64,000 nucleotides of DNA from Aphrocallistes beatrix (Eukaryota; Porifera; Hexactinellida; Sceptrulophora; Aphrocallistidae): contig OY725494.1 in the NCBI GenBank assembly GCA_963281255.1, forward strand, positions 1,439,934 through 1,503,933, in the 5' to 3' direction. Shown in pieces: positions 32,855 through 44,014 of the stretch. The position numbers were made by a program, and so were the translations under genes. A model generated the notes under the pieces. It had not been told where the DNA came from and did not search any database. It worked only from the letters and a program-made list of their open reading frames with translations. The stretch's first letter is position 1, and every line of letters begins with the position of its first letter.

Positions 32855-35022
32855 ATTCTATGCAATACTCGTTTACAAAATTGATTTCGCTATTTTGTAG
32901 TCGTTATCATTTCATCGTGCGTTACTAGTATTATGGTTGAGCCAAATGATCATACAAGTGATGAATACTTTGCAGCTATTTCTACACAAAATTATTTGCT
33001 CGATTTTAATTCCTACTCTATTAGTGACCCGGCAGATATACATATTGCATCTTCACTCAACTATCCGCGAGAAACCCCACTCCAATATTCGTCGAGATAT
33101 GATGAAAATAACAAATCATCTGCTGATCCTTATGATTTTTTGATTATCCAATTTATACTGCTCCTGAAGATGAACATAATCAAAATCCACACTTCGAATC
33201 ATTCAATCATGTTCCATCGGATGATAATTACACTTATTGTTCTAAATTTCCGGATAGTTTTCCTGATAAAAATAAAAGTGTAAACGAAGAATCATCAGAT
33301 GACGGATATTTGTCGCCTAGTAAAGTGGGTGATAGGTAAAAAAACTCAATTAGAGATGAAGACCAACTGTTAGCTCGTGAATTAACAGCAACTATGTCTA
33401 GCCGAAGACGTATTGATGAGGTGAAGTCGAAAAGATCTGATACTTTACCCTTTGATATGCCCAAAGGACTATGGAAAACCTATGCAATAGCTACAAGAGT
33501 TAAATGAATGGGCATTGGATTTTACGACCGGAGGACGCTTCAATCTGGTCTGGACCTCCACATACAAACCCACAACTAAGAAGGGAAAACAAAGGTTGTT
33601 AAGCTGCTACAAAGCTAAAAAAAGGAAAACTCACAAACGAAAAAAGAACCACCATATCTCAGAGATGCAACTGTCCGCATAATATTCGTTTAGAGGAAGG
33701 CATTGAAGGCTGGGCAGTAGTTACAGGTAGTTTCATCCACAATCACGATTTAGTAGAAAGTCATAGTGCAAGTCTCGCGGAAGCTTCGCTTCGACAAATC
33801 CCATTCGAGTTAAATTCTCTTGGTTTTGAACTTAAACGAGCAGGACTCACAGCGACAAGAATTAATCAAGTATTTCTCAGCAAGGCACATGAAAAAAGAC
33901 TCCCAATAACATGGACTTATCAAGATGTGTATACTAAATTTCAGCCAAGCATTGAAGAAAGTGGTTTTGATGCTACGAATTTTGTGGACTACTTGCGTGA
34001 ACAACAATCAATGAAAGGCTCATATTTTGCAATAAGACAGTGGAGGACGGTTCGTTGAATAGAGTATTTTGGACCTTAACTGATAGTCTTGAGCGCTGGG
34101 CTGAAAACTCTGATGCTAATATAATACTCTTCGATACAAGCCATGGTACAAATAAATACACACTCAAGTTTGCTGCTTTTACTACTATAAATAAACACGG
34201 TAGGACTCAAGTTCTCTCATGTTCTCTACTTGATCGTGAAACGGTAGAAGCATTTAGCTGGGTTTTTGTGAATTCCTGAGAGCATTTCGACACCCACCTA
34301 AAATTATCATTACCGATGGTGACCCCGCTATTGGCTCTGCGATAAGTATAATATACCCATGTACTGTACACTTCCTTTGTACCTTTCACATTGGTCAAAA
34401 TATTGTTAAACATATTAAGCCACTTTTCAGTGGTCGAAATCAAAACTTACGTGAAGAGTGGTGCAAATTTTTGAAGTATTGGTGGAACCTGTGCAAAAGA
34501 CAAGATTCTGAATCTTGCGATCATTTCGACCAAGAGTGGAAGTATCTTTTGGCGTTTATTCAATCTAGGCAAGATTCAATAAATGAAAAGAATTATCGAT
34601 CAGTTCAATTGTTTTTACAAACTCTATACGAAAAGAAGGAGCAGTGGGGAGCAAGATGGACCTGGAAATATCTCACATTAGATGCTCATTCTACACAACG
34701 TTCAGAATCTCTCCACTCTTCGATCAAACATTTTTTAACTTCCCACACACTACTTACACATCTTGCTCGAAAAATAGATGAACACAGACAAACAATTTCA
34801 GACCAAAATGAAGGTCGCGTAACCCGGTTAGCGCTTAAGATGGCCTCATCTTCTACGAAGCATCCGATTGAACGGAATATTAAACTAACACCATTCGCAC
34901 TCGAGATTGTGAAGGCACAGGTTGCTCAATGCATGCAGTACAGTGTTGCTAATATTTACAATTCTGAAGAATGTGTTTATGAAGTCAAATACATAGCTGG
35001 CGATGCTAACTCAGGTAAATGA

Positions 35023-35930
35023 ATTGATATATTTCCCTTAGTTTATAATCATTTTGGTTTGTACTTGTGTAATCTTAGTTTGCATACAAACGAGATTGCG
35101 GTCGAGGTAGTATTTTAACATGCATATGGAGATCGAAAATCTATCACCGAAACCTAAATAGATTATTATCAAATCATATTGAAAGATACAGTTGACTCCG
35201 CTTAAATGGGACACCGGTTAATCAGGACAAAGGTCCCGATGTGCCCGATTAAACGTAGTCGACTGTATGTCTAAATGCCCTTAAATTGCGAATATGTTGT
35301 TGGAAAAGTTGGAACATATTATTTCACTCTTGAGCCACACTAAAAAGTTGCTTATTTCATTAGTTAGCCGCCACAATAGCATTGACACTAAACAGTATTG
35401 TTGATCGGTTCAGATATTTTCCGATAAGTATGAAATCTATTAGTCTACGTAGTCGTAGTAGTTGGTACTATCAATCTATTTTCAGTCGTATTGAATTAGA
35501 TTGAGCAACCTTTGACTATGTTATTAATGAAATCTGATTGGCCGAAATGAACAATATTAGTAGAACATGATTATTGTGTACAGTAATATATAAAAAATTA
35601 ATCATTTTCACACCTTTTGAGTTTATTGCACATTTTATCATAGAAAAGATATCTAAACGATTATTATGGGAATAATAATTTAATACATATCTTCCGATGG
35701 TCTCGCACTTAGAAATTGCTAATCTGAATATTTAATGGTGTTAATTTGTATAAATATGTATTTTGACTTATTGTTGACTGTTTTACTGGAGCTGACTATC
35801 GGTCTGTCGACTGACATTTTTTTATGTACATAGTTCATACCTATAAGATTTGTCTATTAACTTTAGGTTGATACTCGAGCGCAAGCACAGAACAATTATA
35901 ATTTCTACAACTTTCTTCACAGTGACAGTG
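35023..35930. other. Probable intron or degenerated region of the MULE gene
   Basis: Between coding blocks. The donor-like TCAG|GTAAAT (35016) and the acceptor-like TTCTTCACAG (about 35930) could bound an intron, but the expected SWIM domain is absent, so a deletion is also possible. Apart from the nested MITE at 35189-35265 nothing is recognised. Confidence 0.35.
35189..35265. mobile_element. Pogo-like MITE A, minimal (77 bp)
   Basis: CAGTTGACTCCGCTTAAATGG at the left and GATTAAACGTAGTCGACTG at the right, TA on both sides (35187-35188 and 35266-35267). It is little more than two terminal repeats back to back. Confidence 0.75.
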
Positions 35931-36340
35931 TACAACAGGATACCGGTACCCAAAACCATTCGCGAATGTTGACAAAAGACCAAAGGTACAACTTATTGAC
36001 AACAGAATTTAAGAATATAGCCTAACTTGCCTCGGCGGACCAAAAATCCTTCTCAATTGTAAAGGATAAATTAGAAGAAATATACCAGTTGCTAAGACCT
36101 ATTCAGGAAGACGAAGCTGAAAATAGAACTCTCAATTCAAACACTGATACGGTACTAAATCCCAAACGAGTAAGATCTAAAGGACGTCCAGCGAATAAAC
36201 GAAAGCGGAATTTCGAAGATACTAAATCGAAAAATAAGAAGAATACTCTTACAAACATTTGAAATTATATGAAAATTTTATAATTGTTTGAGTACATGAC
36301 GGTATTTATAGAACATATACTTAAAGAAAGTCCTTAGATG

Positions 36341-36792
36341 GAGAATGAGACACTTGTGTACAGGATTTGTGAGACATTTGTGTACAGAGACAGTTGTGTA
36401 CAAGAATTAGAAAGATACGCAGTTGTAGACAGCCTTAATAATATCAGTGGTTCTCTAACTAGGGTACTAGAGGTACAGAATTAACCGCTACCTGTGAATG
36501 TGAGTTTAAAAAATATTCCTACCTGTCTTTTTGTTTTTAAACAACACAGATTACTATGTGTTCAGAAACCAAAGAAGTAGATAAATACAGTTCACGATTC
36601 AACTCTATTCACAGGTAGCGGTTAATTCTGTACCCAAATACCCTACGCTACACTGGTGTACCTCTAGTACCCTAGTTAAAGAACCACTGATATTATTAGG
36701 ACTGTATACAACTACGTATCTTTCTAATGCTTGTACACAACTGTACCACAAATCATGCACACAACTGTCTCTGTACACAAGTGTCATACTCC
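36341..36792. mobile_element. Foldback MITE with 9-bp target duplication, inside the MULE
   Basis: Arms 36341-36508 and 36597-36792 are inverted copies: GAGACACTTGTGTACAGGA and its mirror, and GGTTCTCTAACTAGGGTAC and its mirror GTACCCTAGTTAAAGAACC. The perfect direct repeat CCTTAGATG flanks it (36332-36340 and 36793-36801). The 9-bp duplication suggests MULE-type mobilisation. It inserted after the MULE arrived. It has no coding capacity. Confidence 0.8.
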
Positions 36793-37119
36793 CCTTAGAT
36801 GACGGTCATTTTTGCTTATATGGCTGCTAATCCTTATTTGGCGGCCATATTCACTTATATGGCGGCTAGGAATAGGTGTGCATAAACAATCCTTATATGG
36901 CGGCCATATTTGCTTATAAGTCGGCCGCCGACATATAAGCAAATATAAGTAATCCGTATATTAAATAACCACTATATTTTTCCATAATAATAAATTGTAT
37001 AATTAACCAATAGTTTTAAACATGGCTTGATATGTATATTCTCATAATGTAAATTTATTTGGCTTCTATATTCTCGATGCATCTACCTGATTCTTATCTT
37101 GCTTTTTTCGTTGTAACCA

Positions 37120-39660
37120 ATGAGTTTTCCATTTTTTTTAGCTGCAAATTCTATCATGCCCAACAATTGCTCTGCCCCTGGCTGTAGGAGGAACTATGAT
37201 AAAGACGAGCGTATTTCCGTATTCAAATTGCCACAAACACCAGATCAACTTAGACATGCTTGGTTCAGAGCTCTCCATAGGGATGATATTGATAAGCTAA
37301 AGGTAGTATACATTTGCAAGAAGCACTTTAGAGATGAACATGTTGGATATACCCACAGAGTACCAAATGGAGACGGGAGTTATCGGGAAATTCCGCGAAG
37401 CAAACTGAAGCTGAAAGAAGATACGGTGCCATCAATCCTGCCAGGGTTGTCCAGCATATTATTCCTCACACTCCGCAACCAAACGCAGTCGTCTGTCTCG
37501 TGACTCTAAGGATGACGAACTGTTCAAACAAGTACTGACGCTCAGTCTGAGGTCAGAAAATGAAGAGAAAAAAAGGTTCGTGGTTAAAAGCTTCCTGGAT
37601 TTACAAGATAAGTTACCCTCTCTATCTATTCCTAAAACTTGGTCACTTTGGTACCCAGATGAGCGTACTTTAATTTTTATGCGTCCTAATTTAGAAAATT
37701 GTAAAATTCTTGTAGATGTCTACCAATTGGTAGAACTTGATTTGTCGATAAAAGCTTATCGTGAGGGTTAAAATGTTCCTATTTCCCAAATTTTTTCTAA
37801 GGGATACCCGCCAACTCGAATTGATTCTGGATGAAATTTCTAGTCCACTATATACCCACACTAAGGATACCGTTACCGATTCTTCTAACGCGTCTCATAT
37901 TGCATCCGCAGAAAGTCATATTCAACACATTATTGATAACATCCATGATTCCGTTTCAGATGACGAATTGCATGATTGTCCCGAAGTTTCTAGGCTACAA
38001 TTCATTCTATGTCAGCTTCAAAATAGCCTTTTACCGAAAAACATGCGGAGATATACATACTGACGCAAATATTGGCCCTCAAAGCACATCTGATTTCGCC
38101 TGCTTGCTATAAGTATCTCCAGAGTATGTCTTCTTTATCTCTCCCACATTTCAATACTTTACAAAAATTGTAATCGTCTTTTGGGCTTGAAAACGATTTT
38201 TTTTCATTCCTTAAGCAAGCTACCCAATCGTTTTCTCCTGAGCAGAAGCATGTTATTAACCAAATGGATGAAATACATGTCAAATCAGATATCTCATACA
38301 AAGGAGGAAAAGTGTTTGGTTCCAATCTCGATCCCGAAGATCCTACCAAAACTGTATTTGCTATCATGGTGTCTTGTCTTTATAAGAAATGGTCTTGTGT
38401 TGTCCGTCTATTGCCTTGAACTTCTGTATCAGCTGAAAAGATATTTGATATTATCCGCTCTTGTATTAAAGATGTTGAACATTGCGGGTTATTCGTACAT
38501 ATTATCTCTACCGACAACTTTCCACTTAATGTGAAACTTTTCAAATTGTTTTCGCCCATTTGTAAAATAAAGACTCGAGTACCCCATCCTTGTGATATAA
38601 ACAGAAGTCATTTTCTAACTCGGATCGTTTATTGGTTGGATGCTTGGGAGTCACTTCTTGACAAAGGTGGGAAATTAAGTAAGCACACATTTATAAGCTT
38701 CAAGCATGCGTGCCTCGTGTTACCTCAAATTACAAATTATCTATCTGAGAATTGTGGCTTTTCATATCTCCTATCATCTTTCTTACAGACAGACCCATTA
38801 GAACACCATTTTGGGCTTTATCGCATGATGTCAGGTGCTAATTATCATGTTTAGTATCTTCAAATTTTAGAATCAGAACGCCGTCTCAAAGTTTCTAATA
38901 TTTTAAACTTGTTTTCTAGCCAGACTGTTTCTAGCACTTCTTCATTACAAGAATTTATTGAATCATTTTCATCTGAGGGCGGTGTAGATTCTAATCGCGA
39001 AGTTGACCTTGATCCATTTATGGTGCATTATCAGATCTCTCTGACATTGAATGCAACATTCAGGTCCTTCAATCTTAGCTTTTATAGCTGGTCATTCAAC
39101 ACACCAATACCTGAAACGCAGGTATGATTGTATGATATGTCGAGATTTATTAACTATGGATAAAGATTTGCTTATTGATGAACCATCCTTATCTCAGTTC
39201 ATGCTACTAGATCTCTCCTATCGTGGAGGTTTGAAGTATCTTTCGGAGTTAGTCCTAGAATCTATCGTTACTGCTTGGAAGATTTTTGTTAGCATAGAAA
39301 ACGATAACGAAATGATGGCATTATTAGTAGAAGGACCATCCAGGAATATCCTTGTCGATCTATCAATGAATTCTATTTTGGATGCCGATGTCTGTGATTC
39401 ATGGGTAAATGTATGCCCGTTTTGCGCTGTGAATGGTTGTTATATCCTCCACAAAATTCTATTTGTTGCAATTAACTACTTTTTCGCAAATAAAGCAAAA
39501 AATTATAATTCGATGGTTATTTCTAGAGGCATGGAGAAGCGAAAATTGAAAAAAATTCCAATAATACGTATTTTAGTCTATCAAAGATTGTTGTATATTA
39601 TAGTAACTACTTCCTTTTGTTTATTTTATCTTATTAGAGATTCAGAAGTCCAGTAGAGAT
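37120..39660 (+). pseudogene. THAP-domain P-like transposase, broken
   Basis: The likely start is MPNNCSAPGCRRNYDKDERI (37156), a THAP domain with all four C2CH ligands: CSAPGC and, later, ICKKHF. TVPSILPG follows as the AVPTIF-type box. The middle holds DKLPSLSIPKTWSLW. The core has DEIHVKSDISYKGGKVFGSN near 38270 (first Asp region) and ISTDNFPLNVKLFKLF near 38515 (second Asp region), then FLTRIVYWLDAWESLLDKGG, DPLEHHFGLYRMMSGANYH and the C-terminal YRGGLKYLSELVLESIV. Compared with copy 1 a stretch before 38610 is deleted, and at least four frameshifts or stops break the frame (37504, 37769, about 38410 and 39110). It is inactive as it stands. Confidence 0.8.
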
Positions 39661-39735
39661 TCAGAAGTCTAGTAGAGATTCAGAAGTCAGTAGAGATTCA
39701 GCATTTCAGTAGAGATTCAGAAGTTCAGTAGACTT
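39639..39735 (+). repeat. Minisatellite of P-like copy 2, about 5 units
   Basis: Same 17-19-bp GATTCAGAAGTCAGTAGA unit as 2119-2322, with fewer copies. Confidence 0.9.
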
Positions 39736-40024
39736 TTAGTGACGTTTAATAGAGATCGATAGCTTAGCCATTAGATTTTGATGTTTTGTGACTTCTATTG
39801 CAATATGTGATGTTATTTACTAGTTTATCTATATATTATCAAATCAAATCTTTATAGTACTTGTAATTCACAATTTATAATTAATTTTGTATAAATATAA
39901 CAATCGGGAGGGAATTACGTATATCAAACCAGTTTGAATTAAATGAATGTAGAATAAAAAAATCGACCACAATTATTTCCTGCATTTAGTTCAACATATA
40001 TTCAATTATATGATGTTTGTGATA

Positions 40025-41399
40025 CAGTGTGTTTCAAAAGTATTGGCAGTCAAAGATAGTAACATGAATCGTGTGCCTATTGAATTTGATGTAGTTTTCA
40101 ATCATTGTTTCACTTGAAATTTTATGCAATGGTATTTCTCATGACATTTACCAAGTCCAATTGAATTTTTTATATACCAATTGAGTAGATACTCCATCAA
40201 CCAAAAGAGTGTCTACTAAAAAGTACAATTTGGATTTTTCAGCTCGCCGAAGCTGATCACTTGAGTATAATTGGCATGTTTTTAGAACATTCACCTTTAT
40301 TAAGCCTTAGATTGACTCAATTAGAACAGAGGAAGAAGCTAAAAACTCTAATCGATGCAGGAATCACATCCCCAACTGAAATTTCTCGAAGAACGCGGAT
40401 ACCCGATAAGAACAGTTTTTCGCATAAAATCTATGGTTCGTGAGGGGAAAAGCTTACAACACAAGAGTGTTAGTGGACGGCCGAAAGTTATTATATATTC
40501 ACAAAAAAATCAATTATAAGAACTTTAAACTGTTATCTGAAGATGTCCACACGTTCTCTCTACGCAAACCTTTCATCTAAGTTCACAGATACCCCATCCA
40601 AGTCGACTGTCTATCGAGCGACTCGCGCGTGTGGATTTGACTTTAGATCCCCTGTTATTGGACCATTCATTACCGATGAAACTGCAAAAAAGAGAGTTGA
40701 ATGGTGTAAAATTCATAAAAAGAGGGAATGGGAAAATGTTTTCTTCACCGATGAATGCTCTATCTGGTTAAATAGAGGGACTGTAGGAATATGGACCAAG
40801 TCTCAAGAAAATCCAATTTCTAAGGTTCAGAGACATACGCCGAAGCTATATTTCATCCAGAGGTACCACAATTCTAAAGATTTTTTGTTAATTTTACTTC
40901 TAAGATGTATATTGATACGCTGAATGAATGCCTAATCGAAACTGCTAATGTTTACTATCCAGAAGGCTCGAGTCTCCAAGAGGATAATTCACCAATTCAT
41001 CGATCCAAGCACAGTAAATCATAGAAAGAGAGCCAAAACCTTCAATTATTGGAGCGGCCAGCTTATTCGCCTGATTTAAACCCTATTGAAAACATCTGGG
41101 GCGTTCTTAAGCAGAGGCTATCCAAGAGATGTTTCAATAATTTGCAAGATTTAGGAACTGCTATCCTTACAGAGTGGGAGGCTTTTACCCCCGATTTTGT
41201 TAGAAATTTCGTGTATTCTATGCTTAAACGCCTGAAAATGTGCATAAAGTTGAAAGGGAAAAAGATAAAATATTGATTTATCGCACATTGTTACATTATT
41301 GTATCGTTACTATTATGCAATTTTTAGAAACTGCATTATCAATTCAGGTTTCGAAATACTAGTGTTTAGATTTATTGCCAATACTTTCGAAACACTCTG
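40025..41399 (+). mobile_element. Tc1-like element inserted in P-like copy 2
   Basis: 1375 bp. The ends CAGTGTGTTTCAAAAGTATTG and CAATACTTTCGAAACACTCTG are inverted repeats (22 of 24 bases). TA flanks both sides (40023-40024 and 41400-41401). Copy 1 of the P-like element shows the empty site GTGATAGCTACCTCG near 2610, which proves the boundaries and the TA duplication. Confidence 0.92.
40261..41276 (+). pseudogene. Tc1-like transposase, broken
   Basis: Blocks in order: LTQLEQRKKLKTLIDAGITSP and TEISRRTRIP (helix-turn-helix, 40261-40443); KSTVYRATRACGFDFR, then WENVFFTDECSIWL (first Asp, 40730-40765); DNSPIHRSK near 40985 (second Asp); and YSPDLNPIENIWGVLKQRL at 41058 (Glu). The three catalytic acids are readable, but frameshifts near 40430, 40850 and 41020 separate the blocks. 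It is a different lineage from the Tc1 pair at 41566-42768 and 49806-51170. Confidence 0.8.
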
Positions 41400-41565
41400 T
41401 AGTTACCTCGACTTGCGCATCCATGGTCAAATATTCATTAGTTACTGTGAGACCTCATATAGAGTAGGCTATGATTGGGGATAAAACAGTAGTGACAATG
41501 CATACAATCAAAAGGACTATTTGTGTTGGAAATTCATTGGATCATGTGAGAACCAATCAAATATC

Positions 41566-42768
41566 AGACTTTTCACTTCCGACGGGCTTTTTTCTCTCTT
41601 TTTGGTCTCGAAGTCAATCCTGACAAGCCAGTTAAGGTCATTCAACTGATTTTCAGCGAAAAAAGGCAAAAACAACGTAGAGAAGATGTGGCTACGCTCA
41701 TTGAAACTTCAAAACTTCCCATGAAGGACATTGCTTCTATGTGCGGTGTCACTCAAAGACGGCTTATAATGTTAAGCAACGGATTTCAGCGGGCGAAAGC
41801 ATTGAGTACAGGGGTGGAGCTGGGCCTAAATGACGCCTCAACAGAGGAGACAGGATCTCACTCTCTCTCTAAATAATAAAAACAATCCCTGAATTTCTTT
41901 GCGGACTATGCAGAGTAGTCTAAAGGTTCCACGAGGAGTGGATGTGTCGTATTCAACGGTGAGGAGATGCATCAAAGAGATGTCCTATTCCAAGAAAACT
42001 GCCATCAAAGGACCAAATATTACTCCCTCCCATGAAGCATTGAGAGTTTTATGGGCTAAGAAACACAAGTTCATCAATTGGAACAAGGTCTTCTTTACGG
42101 ATGAGTGTTCCATTTGGCTTTGTGGCGGGAAAGTACAGATGTGGACCAAGGGTACTCAAAAGCCCGTCATCAACATTCCGAGACATTCACCCAAGATCCA
42201 TATTTGGGGAAGGATATCTACTCGAGGAACTACTCTTGTGCATTTTTTAAAGAGAATTTCAATTCTATCGTATATTGTAATGTGATAAATGAATGTTTGA
42301 CAGAGACAGCAGACCTACTCTATCCAGACGTTTGGAAACTCCAGGAGGATAATTCGAGTATTCATAAATCCAAGCTCTCTGTCGCATACAAAGAGGAACG
42401 CGACATTAGATGAATAGATTGATAATCCTGCAGCCCTGTTTTGAATCCTATAGAGAATTTATGGGCTGTTCTGAAGAAAAGGATTCTAAACAGGGCTCCT
42501 AAGACGATCGAGGATGTCAAAAACTATTGTGGATATAGAGTGGAGAAACTTTGATCCAGAATTCATTGGCAACTTCACAAAATATATGCGTAAGCGGTGC
42601 GACCTTGTGAATGCTGCTCAAGGCAAAAAGATTAACTATTAAACCATATCCTATTTAATCGTTACTAAGGGGCCTTAGAACCAAAATATAACTTGAATGA
42701 GTATATATCAACTTGTGTTATCAAGTTGCATTGGGTATAATAATTGTAAATAATTATGAAACAGACTG
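41566..42768 (+). mobile_element. Tc1-like element (family 2), 5'-truncated copy
   Basis: Homology to the full copy at 49806-51170 begins about 41566 (TTTTCACTTCCGACGGGCTTT), so the 5' terminal repeat is missing. The 3' end TAATTATGAAACAGACTG (to 42768) is intact and followed by TA. The element lies 85 bp beyond the P-like nest. Confidence 0.8.
41640..42642 (+). pseudogene. Tc1-like transposase (family 2), broken
   Basis: Frames 41688-41876, 41899-42285 and 42105-42413 together cover helix-turn-helix (ETSKLPMKDIASMCGV), NWNKVFFTDECSIWLCGG (first Asp), EDNSSIHKSKLS (second Asp) and a damaged NPIENLWAVLKKR (Glu, about 42445). The C-terminus NAAQGKKINY is intact before TAA at 42640, unlike the sister copy. 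Indels and stops near 41760, 41885, 42260, 42410 and 42525 break it. Confidence 0.75.
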
Positions 42769-42770
42769 TA

Positions 42771-43566
42771 TACTATGAACATTTTTGGATATTGGGCCAA
42801 CTGAAACGATGCCTATGTCAGCCATTACAGCTGGCCCCAAATTACCAAGTCCGATAGTATTGCCGGAATTGTCCCCAACCAATAACTTATTTTAATCACG
42901 CCAGATCATATTTTTTGAATTCGTGTCCAGCACGAAATTTCCAGCAAATTTATATATACATTGACCATATTTGGAAAGTTTTTTGGTTGCCTGTTCCTAG
43001 CAACGGCCAGGAATGTTGAAAAATTCCGATCTCCAAATTTTGGAGGAACCATATCGAGTGACCCCTTGTTCTTCTCGACTAGGTTCAGCGAGTACGAATA
43101 TGCTAATTAGAACGCTCTAATATATCATATGTAGAATATATGAAGGTTTTACCACATTCAACTATACCTGCCACTATGGCATACCACAAAACTTTCATAT
43201 ATTCCACATATGATATATCAGAGCGTTCTAATTACCATATTCGTACTCGATGAACCTAGCCGAGAATAACAAGGGGTCACTCGATATGGTTCCTCCAAAA
43301 TTTGGAGATCGGAATTTTTCAACAATCCTGGCTGTTGCTAGGAACGGGCAACCAAAAACTCTCCAATATGGTCAATATTTATCAAATTGTAGGGAATTTC
43401 GTGCTGGACACGAATTCAGCTATAAATATGATCTGGTGTGATTAAAATAAGTTATTGATAGGGGACAATTCGGGCAATATAATCGGACGTGGTAATTTGG
43501 GGGCAGGTGTAATGGCTGACATAGGCATCGTTTCAGGTGGCCCAATATCCAAAAATGGTTCTAGTG
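42771..43566. mobile_element. Foldback FB-1, long form, TA-flanked
   Basis: A nearly complete palindrome of 796 bp with arms of about 390 bp; the centre is near 43165. The left end TACTATGAACATTTTTGGAT pairs with ATCCAAAAATGGTTCTAGTG, and TA flanks both ends (42769-42770 and 43567-43568). It carries the CTAGCAACGGCCAGGAATG core and CGAGTGACCCCTTGTT arms shared with 21737-24229. It directly abuts the Tc1 end. It has no coding capacity. Confidence 0.75.
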
Positions 43567-43568
43567 TA

Positions 43569-44014
43569 TTAATGTACATGTGTACCAATTTTTGTGCTTT
43601 TATCACAAAATGCACAATTGTTATAATTTCATGCTATGCCGCACCACTTTTCTTGCTATTTCAGAATCTTAATTATGCAAAAAATTCCAAATCTATATTA
43701 ATTAATTTCCATCGGTTTTTTCTTACTATCGGATTTTTCTTACTGTTTGAACCTGTAAGGAAATAGTAAGAAAAAAACAGTTTCGACTGTATTTACGTAT
43801 ATTAATTAAAACAATTCCCAAATAGGTTAGATGGCGCCGGTAGGGTGACTCTGCGGACACGCAGTGTCTGAAGCCGCACAGCGCAAGCAAGCGAAGCGCT
43901 CTTGTAGCTAACATTCTAAAATAAATTCGAATTTAACAGTTCCAGGAAAACAATTTTATATCATAGTAAGCATCACAAAAAGTTGATTTGATTTTGTTTA
44001 TCTATTTTGGTTTC
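43569..44014. repeat. AT-rich DNA with an R1 head fragment
   Basis: 43843-43912 is an inverted fragment of the R1 head (TGCGGACACGCAGTGTCTG, AAGCAAGCGAAGCGCTCTTG). The phrase ATTTTTCTTACT recurs around 43730-43770. Nothing else is recognised. Confidence 0.55.

Larger units (their letters stand above)
32933..36262 (+). pseudogene. MULE transposase, broken
   Basis: The N-terminus starts MVEPNDHTSDEYFAAISTQN, followed by frame changes. The catalytic core has ILFDTSHGTNKYTL near 34120 (first Asp), KIIITDGDPAIGSAIS near 34300 (second Asp), the C-x2-H motif FLCTFHIGQNIVKH near 34380, and TQRSESLHSSIKHFL near 34700 (Glu), typical of MULE/FAR1-type DDE transposases. The longest intact block is 34471-35022 (183 codons). 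It ends at TCAG|GTAAAT, a possible 5' splice site. The basic C-terminus NPKRVRSKGRPANKRKRNF ends with TGA at 36262. The SWIM zinc-finger region expected before it is not visible. Several frameshifts and stops lie in 33260-34270, so it is inactive. Confidence 0.75.
32485..36956 (+). mobile_element. Mutator-like element (MULE), 4472 bp, 9-bp target duplication
   Basis: The ends CGGATTACTTA (32485) and TAAGTAATCCG (to 36956) are inverted repeats flanked by the perfect 9-bp direct repeat TATATTAAA (32476-32484 and 36957-36965), the size expected for MULEs. The insertion lies just inside the left terminal repeat of P-like copy 2. Subterminal arrays of a 60-bp unit lie at both ends in opposite orientation. 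It carries a broken transposase, a foldback (36341-36792) and a pogo MITE (35189-35265). Confidence 0.9.
32405..41473 (+). mobile_element. P-like transposon, copy 2, complete, containing a MULE and a Tc1
   Basis: The left terminus CATAGCCTAATCTATATAAGG runs about 70 bp to CAAGTCGAGGTAA (32475). The right terminus, GTTACCTCGACTTGCGCATCC to …GAGTAGGCTATG at 41473, is its inverted copy. ATTGGGG flanks both ends (32398-32404 and 41474-41480), a 7-bp target duplication. Without the MULE and Tc1 and their duplications the element is about 3.2 kb. It encodes a THAP-domain transposase (37120-39660), now broken. The right part matches copy 1 (1-2685). Confidence 0.85.

Noticed and set aside
34207..34443. 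78-codon minus frame at 34.3 kb
   Set aside because: Shadow of the plus-strand MULE transposase core, which has recognisable catalytic motifs.
43455..43766. 103-codon plus frame
   Set aside because: It begins in the right arm of the foldback 42771-43566 and runs into AT-rich flank. There is no independent support.
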